Assembly (NCBI GenBank): GCA_012797095.1
Contig: JAAZPS010000030.1
Location: 1-15,436, forward strand
Reading direction: 5' to 3'
Length of the DNA stretch: 15,436 nucleotides
From: Bacillota bacterium
GTDB taxonomy: Bacteria; Bacillota; Dethiobacteria; DTU022
A program made the translations under genes and the position numbers. The notes beneath the pieces were generated by a model. It was not told where the DNA came from, did no database searches, and saw only the letters and a list, made by a program, of their open reading frames with translations. This document shows, one piece after another, positions 6,342 to 13,463 of this stretch. The number at the start of each line of letters is the position of its first letter. The first letter of the stretch is position 1.

Positions 6342-7188
6342 AGGCGAATGCTTCGGGGACGTCTTTCAGAACGGCGTAACTGAAGACAGGGCCGTCTTTG
6401 CAGACATAGAGATTCCCCGCATTGCAGCGGCCGCATTTGCCGATACCGCACTTCATCCTGTTTTCAAGGGTGGTATAGATCTGCTCATCGGCGAAATTCA
6501 GCTTCTTCAGGTTCTCCAGAACGAAGCGGATCATGATCGGCGGGCCGCAGGTAATGGCGATGGTGTTCTCGGGCGACGGGTTGACCTCCATCAACAGCGA
6601 GGGGACAAAGCCGACATAATGCGGCCAGTCTTCTTCCTCGAGGTCAACGGAAAGGTGGCAGCAGACGCCGTCAACTTTCGCGGTTTCGGCAAATTCCTGC
6701 TTGAAGCAGAGATCTCCCGAGGTGCGGGCACCGTAGATCGTGGTCAGCCCGGCATAATCGCCCAGATTGGCCTTGACATACTCGACGATCGGCCTCAAGG
6801 GAGCCTGGCCGATCCCACCGCCGACGGTGAGGATCGACTTGCCTTTCCAGTCATCCACCGGAAAGCTGTTCCCGTAGGGGCCGCGCACGGTCATCTTGTC
6901 GCCCGCCTCGAGCTGGTGCAGTGCCGAGGTGACCTTGCCCGCCCGCATCACCGAAAAACGCAGGTAACCCTGCTCTGTCGGTGAGGAGGAGATGGAGATC
7001 ATGCTTTCACCCACGCCGAGCAGCCCGATCATGGCACACTGGCCCGGCCGATGGCTCCAGTTCTCCCGCACGGCCGGATCGTCAAGGACCACTTTGAACG
7101 TTCTGATACAGCGATCTCCGTACGTTTCATTCCAGGTATCCTCTACCGTAGCGGTAAAGGGGATATAGGGATTCTCGTAATTTTTCAT
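6340..7188 (-). CDS. flxA: FAD/NAD(P)-binding oxidoreductase subunit, FlxA-like
   Basis: Predicted to exchange electrons with NAD(H) for the Flx-Hdr complex in the cytoplasm. The 282-residue protein has the ferredoxin-NADP reductase fold: an FAD-binding region with RPGQCAMIGLLG (about 47-58) and ISISSSP (64-70), the pyridine-nucleotide loop VGGGIGQAPLRP (122-133) and CGPP (214-217). A C-terminal [2Fe-2S] motif C-x4-C-x2-C-x7-C follows (C247, C252, C255, C263), as in dihydroorotate dehydrogenase B electron-transfer subunits, AsrB and hydrogenase gamma subunits. ATG at 7188 overlaps the stop of the upstream gene (ATGA), which fixes the start; the frame is open further upstream but only as overlap with flxB. 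It is the last gene of the operon, followed by palindromic repeats and a strong terminator. The gene symbol is by analogy with Desulfovibrio flxABCD. Sulfite-reductase or hydrogenase gamma subunits are alternatives. Confidence 0.85.
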   Translation of the reverse strand: MKNYENPYIPFTATVEDTWNETYGDRCIRTFKVVLDDPAVRENWSHRPGQCAMIGLLGVGESMISISSSPTEQGYLRFSVMRAGKVTSALHQLEAGDKMTVRGPYGNSFPVDDWKGKSILTVGGGIGQAPLRPIVEYVKANLGDYAGLTTIYGARTSGDLCFKQEFAETAKVDGVCCHLSVDLEEEDWPHYVGFVPSLLMEVNPSPENTIAITCGPPIMIRFVLENLKKLNFADEQIYTTLENRMKCGIGKCGRCNAGNLYVCKDGPVFSYAVLKDVPEAFA

Positions 7189-8198
7189 TGCGCCGCCTTC
7201 ACCTGCCTTAGAATGTCGATCAGGTCGATATTGACCGGGCAGAGGGTGGAGCAGCGCCCGCATCCGACGCAGGCGATCACCCCGAATTTATCGACAAAAT
7301 ATGAATACTTGTGGTTGATCCGGTTCCGGGTCCGCTCACGGCGGGTCGGACGGGGGTTGTGTCCCGAGGTATGCTTGGTATATTCGGCAAACATGCAGGA
7401 ATCCCACATCCGGCAGCGGCGTCCCGCGGAGCCTTCCACTTCATCCTGAATATCGAAGCAGTAACAGGTGGGGCAGAGATAGGTGCAGATCCCGCAGCCC
7501 AGGCAGGGCGCTGAAACCCTTTGCCAGAGGGGATCTTCCCACAGCTGCGGCAGTGCTTCCGGAATCCCTTCCGGATCTACACTCCACTTGATCTTGCCCA
7601 AAGCATCCTCTGCCAGCTGCTCTTTCTGCTTGAGCGCTTCGGCGGGAGCCTCTTCCAGGAGATCTTTGATCTCTTCGGCAAGAGCTTTCCCCTTTTCAGT
7701 CACTGTCTCCAGAAGGTAGCTTTCTCCCAGATCGGTCAACAGAATATCGAGCCCCTCTGTCGCGGTCGGACTACCGCCGACCGAGGGACAGAAGCAGTTC
7801 AATTCCGGCTCATTGCAGGCCAGGCCGATCAGGGTGGTCAGTTCCCGCCGCTTCAGATAATAGGGATCATCGAAATCCCAGCGGAAAAGATTCTCTACCA
7901 GGGCCATCGCCCGGGCATCACAGGGGCGCACTCCCAGCAAGATCATCTCTTCATCAGCCTCGGGAAGCTTCAGCTCCTCCCCCCTTGCAGAGAACCGGTA
8001 CAGGGTCTCTGTCTGGGGAAAGAGCAGCGCCTTGGGGGGCACCGTGGTGTTGCCCGCATCGAGGCTCACTGGATCACCCTCCGCAACGGGAGCAAACTTC
8101 TTTATCTCTCCCTGTACTGCCGGCGCCCAGAGGTTTTTGCCGGAAAGCTTCCCGGTAAATTCAGACCATTTCTCCTTATGCAACAGCATCGCTGACAT
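7185..8198 (-). CDS. flxB: [4Fe-4S] dicluster electron-transfer protein, FlxB-like (AsrA/hydrogenase beta type)
   Basis: Predicted to wire FlxA to the rest of the Flx-Hdr complex. The 337-residue protein resembles AsrA/sulfhydrogenase beta subunits: an N-terminal domain with GVRPCDARAM (89-98) and CNEPELNCFCP (128-138), then two ferredoxin-type sites. One begins APCLGCGICTYLCPTCYC (C232, C235, C238, C242) and the other is CVGCGRCSTLCPVNIDL (C310, C313, C316, C320). The conserved RCRMWDSCMF lies between them. ATG at 8198 is preferred because GGTGAG lies 6 nt upstream; a GTG at 8213 would add five residues. It starts within 20 nt of the flxC stop and overlaps flxA by 4 bp. AsrA itself would normally sit with asrB and asrC; asrC is absent and MvhD/HdrA are present, favouring the Flx assignment. 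Confidence 0.82.
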   Translation of the reverse strand: MSAMLLHKEKWSEFTGKLSGKNLWAPAVQGEIKKFAPVAEGDPVSLDAGNTTVPPKALLFPQTETLYRFSARGEELKLPEADEEMILLGVRPCDARAMALVENLFRWDFDDPYYLKRRELTTLIGLACNEPELNCFCPSVGGSPTATEGLDILLTDLGESYLLETVTEKGKALAEEIKDLLEEAPAEALKQKEQLAEDALGKIKWSVDPEGIPEALPQLWEDPLWQRVSAPCLGCGICTYLCPTCYCFDIQDEVEGSAGRRCRMWDSCMFAEYTKHTSGHNPRPTRRERTRNRINHKYSYFVDKFGVIACVGCGRCSTLCPVNIDLIDILRQVKAAQ

Positions 8199-8215
8199 AT
8201 CGCTCTCACCCACCT

Positions 8216-9196
8216 CTACAAGATAAATTCCTCTGGGTCGTCAGGCTTGTAACTGGCCTGGAACGGTTCAGCCTCCGGATCAAGCCCCGGTTCAAACCCG
8301 TATTCTTCGCGCACCGTCCGGGCAAGTTTCCGGTTCAGCTTGCCCAGAGGGATACCGGCCGGGCAAACCCGCTCGCATTCGCCGCATTCAACGCAGCGTC
8401 CGGCGAGATGGAAAGCCCGGGACAGGTGAAATGCGGTATTCTCCGAGAAGTTGACGGCGCGGTTGACCCAGATCGGATCGAGACGATCGAGGATGCAATC
8501 CTCACAGTAACATAAGGGGCAGGCATTCCGGCAGGAGTAACAGCGGATACATTTGGAGAACTGTTCCTCCCAGTAGTCCCACCGCTCCGCTACCCCCTTC
8601 GCTTCGATCTCGGCCACGCCGCTGTCATCGGCAGGGGCCCACGGTTTCACCGGTTCCCCAACGGTAAGATCGCTGATCACCGGATTGGGGTGACGGCAGA
8701 GGCGACATTTTTCTGCCAGCACCTCTGCGCGCGGGATCACTGTTTCCTCACCTTCGCCGATCAGCAGGAAATCCTCTCCGTTCCAACCGATCTCGGCAAT
8801 TTTCGCTGTTTCCGGATATTTTTCTGCAAGCAGATCCCGGTCAACCATTCCCGGGCAGGGCAGCCCCACGATGACGACCTCTTCGCGCTTGATCCCTTTT
8901 TCCACGAGCAGCTGGGCCACGGCCCGGCTGTCGCAGCCCTTGACCAGCAGGGCAACTTTGCGCTGATCGGGCTCCTGCCCCCGGGGTACCGGCAACTTTT
9001 CAACCAGAGTGAGATAAGTGGCCAGGTTGGAGATGCAGAGGGGTGAGAAAATCAACTCGTCGACTCCGGCGGCGTCTTCAACAAAATATGGTGCGACGCG
9101 ATAGCCGAAGGTACCCCGGCGCCAGCCAATCAGGTATTTAACATCGTCCCGGGAGACTACTTCGGCCGCAGTTTTGCGCAATTGTTCCAGATCCAT
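8216..9196 (-). CDS. flxC: Iron-sulfur electron-transfer protein, FlxC-like (FrhB-like N-terminal part plus two [4Fe-4S])
   Basis: The 326-residue protein is predicted to carry electrons between FlxB/FlxA and FlxD in the cytoplasm. The N-terminal part contains ALLVKGCDSRAV (82-93) and VGLPCPGMVDRDLL (110-123), resembling FrhB/HdrA-linked dehydrogenase proteins. The C-terminal half has cysteine clusters: CRLC (164-167), KCIRCYSCRNACPLCYC (C216, C219, C222, C226) with extra cysteines at 229, 231 and 234, and CVECGECERVCPAGIPL (C268, C271, C274, C278). The ATG at 9196 has GGAGGGG 6 nt upstream; the open frame to 9286 runs back into flxD and is not used. It follows flxD by 13 nt. The number of extra cysteines suggests more than two clusters, or a non-cubane site, but that cannot be settled from sequence. 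Confidence 0.8.
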   Translation of the reverse strand: MDLEQLRKTAAEVVSRDDVKYLIGWRRGTFGYRVAPYFVEDAAGVDELIFSPLCISNLATYLTLVEKLPVPRGQEPDQRKVALLVKGCDSRAVAQLLVEKGIKREEVVIVGLPCPGMVDRDLLAEKYPETAKIAEIGWNGEDFLLIGEGEETVIPRAEVLAEKCRLCRHPNPVISDLTVGEPVKPWAPADDSGVAEIEAKGVAERWDYWEEQFSKCIRCYSCRNACPLCYCEDCILDRLDPIWVNRAVNFSENTAFHLSRAFHLAGRCVECGECERVCPAGIPLGKLNRKLARTVREEYGFEPGLDPEAEPFQASYKPDDPEEFIL

Positions 9197-9209
9197 CAAT
9201 TTCCCCTCC

Positions 9210-9641
9210 TCACCAGCCAATTTGCCGGCGCCTGAATTGATCGAACGGCCCGGCTTTGATGGCGTCTTCCACTGCTTTTTCAACAACCTCTTTCCACTTA
9301 TGCCCTTCGGAGGCGGAGACCCAGCTCATATTGAAGCGACGCGGATCTACGCCGGTAAACTCGAGCAGCTCCTTGAGCAGCTTCAAGCGGCGCCGGGCAT
9401 AGAAGTTTCCCTCCATGTAGTGGCAGTCTCCGGGATGACATCCCGAGATCAGCACCCCATCGGCGCCCTGCTGCAGGGCATTGACCACGTAAAGGGGATT
9501 GACCCGGCCCGAGCACATCACCCGGATGATCTTGACATTGGCCGGGTACTGGATCCGGCTGGTTCCGGCCAGGTCTGCACCGGCATAGGTACACCAGTTA
9601 CACAAGAAAGCAACAATGTTCGGCTTGAATTGCTCGCTCAT
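9210..9641 (-). CDS. flxD: MvhD/FlxD-type [2Fe-2S] protein linking the dehydrogenase module to HdrA
   Basis: MvhD proteins carry electrons from a hydrogenase, formate dehydrogenase or Flx module to the bifurcating flavin of HdrA. The 143-residue product has the family cysteines in order: FLCNWCTYAGAD (C14, C17), RVMCSGRV (C43) and GCHPGDCHY (C68, C73), at the usual length. The start overlaps the hdrA stop by 4 bp (ATGA), a translational coupling that supports physical association with HdrA. Because no hydrogenase or formate dehydrogenase genes are nearby and flxC, flxB and flxA follow directly, the electron donor or acceptor on this side is most likely NAD(H). The family assignment is secure; the Flx symbol follows context. 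Confidence 0.93.
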   Translation of the reverse strand: MSEQFKPNIVAFLCNWCTYAGADLAGTSRIQYPANVKIIRVMCSGRVNPLYVVNALQQGADGVLISGCHPGDCHYMEGNFYARRRLKLLKELLEFTGVDPRRFNMSWVSASEGHKWKEVVEKAVEDAIKAGPFDQFRRRQIGW

Positions 9642-11638
9642 TTAATCCCCCCCAATGCCGCTATTTGTGGTAGTATCTGCCGGTCCCGGAAGGACCTGGG
9701 CTGGATCGAATTGGAGAGGCAGCCGGCCGAGCAGGAACCGCAGCCTTTGCAGAGCGCTTCGTTAACCCGGGCTACCTGAACCATATGGCCCATCCGGTTG
9801 ATCTCAACCAGCTCAATGGCGGTGTAAGGGCAGATTGAAACGCAGAAACCGCAGCCCCGGCAGGTCGCCTCGATCACGTTGGCCACCTGGGCATCAATGG
9901 AGACCTTGCCCCGGGCCAGCGGGATCAACGCGGAAGCAGCCGCTCCCTTGGCCTGGGCCACGGTATCGGGGATATCCTTGGGCCCCTGGCAGCACCCGGC
10001 CAGGAAGATGCCGTCGCTGGCAGTATCCACCGGGCGCAGCTTCGGATGCGCCTCCATCAAAAAGCGATCCGGCGATTGGGAGAGCCGCAGCAGTTCGATG
10101 GTCTTGCGATCATCGCCGCGGGGCACCAGCCCCACCGCCAGCACAACCAGATCGAATTCATCCTCGCAGGGGGTGGCGGTCAGGGTATCTTCAACCTTGA
10201 CGATCAGCTTTTTCCCCCGTTTGAAGATCTCCGAGGGGTTGCCCCGGACATAGCGGATCCCCTCACGGCGGACCCGATCGTAGAATTCCTCGAACCCTTT
10301 ACCGAAGGCCCGCACGTCCATATAGTAGACCTTGACCTTGGCATCGGGAATCTTATCCTTGATCAGATGGGCCTGCTTGGCTGTGTACATGCAGCAGACC
10401 CGCGAGCAGTACTCGTTGCCGACGCTCTGATCGCGGGAACCGACACACTGGATGAAGGCGATCTCTTTGGGAACGATCTCCTCTTCTCCATTGTTCACCT
10501 TGATCTCCCCGCTCGTGGGACCGGAGGCGGAGACAAGCCTTTCCATCTCCAGGCCGGTGATCACATTGGGGAAATCGGTATAGCCGTATTCCGGTTTTTT
10601 GGCTGCGTCGAAGACGTCGAAACCGGTCGCCACGATGATCGCACCGACCTTGAAGGAGACGATCTCGTCTTTCTGCTCGAAATCGATGGCCCCCGGTTGG
10701 CAGGCATCGACACATTTCGGGCTTTTACCGCACCGGCCCCGGGTCAGGAAAAGGCACTTTTCCGGATCGATCGTATATTTCGCCGGAACCGCCTGGGGAA
10801 AGGGCAGGTAGATGGCGCCGCGCTTGCCCATCCCCTGATCGAATTCATTGGGGAAACGGCCGGCCACACGGCAGGATTCGGCGCAATCGCCGCAACCGGT
10901 GCATTTACTCACATCGACATAGCGCGCCTTTTTGCGCACCGTTACGTCAAAATTGCCGACAAAACCGCTAACCTCCTCTACCTCCGAGTAGGCCAACAGC
11001 TCTATATTGGGGTGGTTGGCCACATCGACCATCTTCGGGGTTAGAATGCAGGCGGAGCAGTCCAGGGTGGGAAAGGTCTTATCGAGCTGCGCCATCCGCC
11101 CGCCCACCGAGGGGCTCTGCTCGACCAGGTAGACTTGAAACCCGGCATCGGCAATATCGAGCGCCGCCTGGATCCCGGCAATGCCCGCTCCGATGATCAG
11201 GGCCGCCGGCTCGGCATCAACCTCTCGCGGAGTCAGCGGCTCGAGCAGGCGCACCTTGGCCACAGCAGCGGTGACCAGCTCTTTCGCCTTGGCGGTAGCC
11301 TCTTCCCGATCCTGATGGACCCAGGAGTCCTGCTCCCTGATATTGGCCATCTCCAGATAATAGGGGTTCAACCCCGCCTCCTGAAGAGCCTTGCGGAAGG
11401 TGGGCTCATGCATGCGCGGCGAGCAGGATGCCACCACCACACGATTGAGCCCATGTTCCTTGATATCATCTTTGATCAGGAGCTGCCCGGGGTCGGAACA
11501 CATATACGAATAGTTGCGTGCAACTACAACGTTGGGTAAACCTTGCGCATAATCTGACACTGCTTGAACATCAACGGTTGCGGCGATATTGATCCCGCAA
11601 TGACAGATATAGACGCCCAGTTTCGGTTTTTCCGTCAT
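9638..11638 (-). CDS. hdrA: HdrA-like flavin-based electron-bifurcating subunit
   Basis: HdrA holds the FAD that splits or merges electron pairs between a medium-potential donor, ferredoxin and a high-potential acceptor. The product is 666 residues from ATG at 11638. Positions below are counted from an in-frame ATG at 11650 (670 residues). The domains are an N-terminal part with GVYICHCGINIA (12-23), YMCSDPGQ (49-56) and ASCSPRMHE (74-82); the FAD motif IIGAGIAG (152-159) with GGRMAQLDKTFPTLDCSAC (183-201); an inserted ferredoxin domain (C250, C253, C256, C260 and C299, C307, C313, C317); CVGSRD (402-407) with YCSRVCC; and C-terminal double clusters CRGCGFCVSICP (597-608) and CKGCGSCSAGC (634-644). 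ATG 11650 abuts GGGAGG; 11638 lies 12 nt from it and matches usual family starts (MTEKPKLGVYICHCG). The gene is coupled to flxD, and 49 nt separate it from etfA. Confidence 0.93.
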   Translation of the reverse strand: MTEKPKLGVYICHCGINIAATVDVQAVSDYAQGLPNVVVARNYSYMCSDPGQLLIKDDIKEHGLNRVVVASCSPRMHEPTFRKALQEAGLNPYYLEMANIREQDSWVHQDREEATAKAKELVTAAVAKVRLLEPLTPREVDAEPAALIIGAGIAGIQAALDIADAGFQVYLVEQSPSVGGRMAQLDKTFPTLDCSACILTPKMVDVANHPNIELLAYSEVEEVSGFVGNFDVTVRKKARYVDVSKCTGCGDCAESCRVAGRFPNEFDQGMGKRGAIYLPFPQAVPAKYTIDPEKCLFLTRGRCGKSPKCVDACQPGAIDFEQKDEIVSFKVGAIIVATGFDVFDAAKKPEYGYTDFPNVITGLEMERLVSASGPTSGEIKVNNGEEEIVPKEIAFIQCVGSRDQSVGNEYCSRVCCMYTAKQAHLIKDKIPDAKVKVYYMDVRAFGKGFEEFYDRVRREGIRYVRGNPSEIFKRGKKLIVKVEDTLTATPCEDEFDLVVLAVGLVPRGDDRKTIELLRLSQSPDRFLMEAHPKLRPVDTASDGIFLAGCCQGPKDIPDTVAQAKGAAASALIPLARGKVSIDAQVANVIEATCRGCGFCVSICPYTAIELVEINRMGHMVQVARVNEALCKGCGSCSAGCLSNSIQPRSFRDRQILPQIAALGGIK

Positions 11639-11663
11639 CTGCTTATTCATCCTCCCACAGAGA

Positions 11664-11690
11664 TTCAGCCTTGCTGAAGGTTCTCTTCAG
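11664..11690 (-). promoter_or_regulatory. Two mutually exclusive small hairpins between etfA and hdrA
   Basis: On the minus strand CTGAAG, CTTCAGC and GCTGAA occur in sequence. The middle segment can pair with either neighbour (6-bp stems, loops of about 5 and 3 nt). This is the longest gap inside the operon and has no T-run, so an mRNA processing or stability element is more likely than a terminator. Confidence 0.3.
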
Positions 11691-11699
11691 GCAGCAGCG

Positions 11700-12674
11700 C
11701 TATCCTTTTAGCTCCTTCAGTTTTTCGGTCAACTGGGGCACGACCTTGTGCAGATCATCGATGATCGCATAGTCGGCCTCCGCAAAAATCGGCGCATTGG
11801 GATCTTTGTTGATCGCGACGATTGTTTTCGCTCCCTTGATCCCGGCCACATGCTGGAAAGCGCCGGAGACACCCATGCAGAGATAGAGCTTCGGCTGGAC
11901 GGTCTTGCCCGAGGTGCCGACCTGACGGTCAGCGGGCAGCCAGCCGGCATCGCAGGCCGCGCGGGAACCGCAAAGATCGGCCTTCATCACCGCAGCGAGC
12001 TCCTCAGCTATGGGCAGGTTCTTATCTTCCTTCAGCCCGCGTCCGATACCGACCAGGATCTCGGACTGGGTTATATCAACATCACCGATCTCTGCTTCGA
12101 TATATTCGATAAATTTACGGTAATCAAGATCTTCTTTCAACGGCGAGTCGATCTTCTCAACCGTTCCGGCTGCGGACGGTTCCGGGGCCTCGAAGGCGGC
12201 CTCGCGAACTGCAACCAGAGCTGTCTCCGCCGGTTTGAAGGCATAGAGCGCATTGACCTTCCCGGAATAGAACTGCCGGGTAACCTTGATCACGCCGTCT
12301 TCTACCTCCAGCCCGACAATATCCGAGAGATAGGGCAGGTTCTTCTCCACCGCCAGCGCCGGAGCCAGATCGGCCCCCTGGGCGGTCTGGCCGACCATGA
12401 CCAACTTCGGCTTGTAATCGTCGATCAAGGCCGAAAGCACCTTCTGATACTTGTCGGAGTTGTAATCGGCGAAAAGGGGATCATCCACCACCAGCACCTT
12501 AACACCATAACCGGCAATTTTCTCGGCCATCTGGTCGAGTCCACTGCCCACAAGCAGAACCATTGCCTCGCCGCCCAGAGCCTCCGCGGTGGAGGGGGCC
12601 AGCGCCAGCATTTCGAATGTGATATCACGCAGTACTCCCTGGCGGTGTTCCGCCAGTACCAGGACGTTACCCAT
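11700..12674 (-). CDS. etfA: Electron transfer flavoprotein alpha subunit
   Basis: EtfA binds FAD in its C-terminal domain and, with EtfB, passes electrons between acyl-CoA (or related) dehydrogenases and a downstream oxidoreductase. The 324-residue protein shows the family FAD motif: GSRAACDAGWLPADRQVG (236-253), GKTVQPKLYLCMGVSGAFQH (256-275) and AINKDPNAPIF (287-297). The N-terminal domain begins VLVLAEH. No ferredoxin domain is fused at the N-terminus. The ATG at 12674 directly follows the etfB stop codon, and AAAGGAGGT lies about 9 nt upstream inside etfB. Lying between etfB and hdrA in one operon, it should partner with the HdrD-like protein and HdrA rather than with a membrane Etf dehydrogenase. 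Family confidence is very high. Confidence 0.95.
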   Translation of the reverse strand: MGNVLVLAEHRQGVLRDITFEMLALAPSTAEALGGEAMVLLVGSGLDQMAEKIAGYGVKVLVVDDPLFADYNSDKYQKVLSALIDDYKPKLVMVGQTAQGADLAPALAVEKNLPYLSDIVGLEVEDGVIKVTRQFYSGKVNALYAFKPAETALVAVREAAFEAPEPSAAGTVEKIDSPLKEDLDYRKFIEYIEAEIGDVDITQSEILVGIGRGLKEDKNLPIAEELAAVMKADLCGSRAACDAGWLPADRQVGTSGKTVQPKLYLCMGVSGAFQHVAGIKGAKTIVAINKDPNAPIFAEADYAIIDDLHKVVPQLTEKLKELKG

Positions 12675-13463
12675 CTAGACCAGACCTCCTTTAACCAGAA
12701 TCGAAGCCAATTTTTCTGCCTTCTCTTCGGGAGCACCTTCAATTATTTCAGCTTTCGATTCGACCACCGGAATATAAAGTTTCTCCAGAACGACCTGGGA
12801 GGCTTCCGTATTGACCTCGTTCTCGGGGATCCCCAGATCATCGAGGTTCATCACTTTCAGCTCTTTTTTCTGAGCCTGGCGGATGCCGCGGATGGGCGCA
12901 TAACGGGGCTCGTTGATCCCGGTCTGGATGGTCAGAACTGCCGGGATCTTGATCTCGACGACTTCCCTCAGCCCGCCCTCCAGCTCGCGGTGGGCCTTGA
13001 GCTTGCCATCTTCCAGCTCAACCTTCTTGACGTAGGCAGCATGGGGCACCCCCAGAAGTTCGGCCAGGGCCACCCCGGTAACTGCCTGACCGTAATCCTC
13101 GGCCATGCACCCGGTTAAAACCAGATCGAACTCCTGATCCTTGATCGCCCCGGCAAGAACCCGGGCAGTCATTATCGGATCGTACGACGCGATGCGGTCA
13201 TCCTCGATCCGGATGGCCTGGTCGCAGCCCTTGGCCATGGCCATGCGGATCATCACATCCGAACTTTTCGGCCCGATCGATACCACGGTAACGTCGCCCT
13301 CGTATTTTTCCTTGATCAAGACTGACTCTTCTACCGCGTAATTATCGGCATCATTGATATCAAAAGAGAAACGGCTGCTGTCAACCGCTGTGCCCCCAGC
13401 GTCGAGTTTTACCTCCGCTTCCGAAGTATCGGGCACATACTTGATGCAGGTAAAAATTTTCAT
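12675..13463 (-). CDS. etfB: Electron transfer flavoprotein beta subunit
   Basis: EtfB completes the Etf dimer and binds AMP, or a second FAD in bifurcating forms. The 262-residue protein contains the family features FSFDINDADNYAVEESV (32-48), MAKGCDQAIRI (76-86), DPIMTARVLAGAI (95-107) and NEPRYAPIRGI (184-194). The nucleotide-binding segment reads LVLTGCMAEDYGQAVTG (114-130). It keeps the aspartate but not the DGDTAQVGP pattern of well-studied bifurcating EtfB, so the bound nucleotide cannot be predicted safely. The ATG at 13463 abuts the stop of the preceding HdrD-like gene and has AGGAGG upstream; etfA follows without a gap. This ordering (iron-sulfur protein, etfB, etfA) matches Etf clusters in beta-oxidising anaerobes. 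Confidence 0.94.
   Translation of the reverse strand: MKIFTCIKYVPDTSEAEVKLDAGGTAVDSSRFSFDINDADNYAVEESVLIKEKYEGDVTVVSIGPKSSDVMIRMAMAKGCDQAIRIEDDRIASYDPIMTARVLAGAIKDQEFDLVLTGCMAEDYGQAVTGVALAELLGVPHAAYVKKVELEDGKLKAHRELEGGLREVVEIKIPAVLTIQTGINEPRYAPIRGIRQAQKKELKVMNLDDLGIPENEVNTEASQVVLEKLYIPVVESKAEIIEGAPEEKAEKLASILVKGGLV

Noticed and set aside
7185..8198. Anaerobic sulfite reductase subunit A (and 6340-7188 as subunit B)
   Set aside because: The resemblance is real, but no AsrC-type siroheme subunit is present and the genes are coupled to MvhD-like and HdrA genes, which fits Flx better.
11748..13118. 456-residue open frame on the plus strand
   Set aside because: It lies antisense to etfA and etfB, whose family motifs are unmistakable, and its translation has no recognisable domain. 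It is a GC-driven shadow frame.
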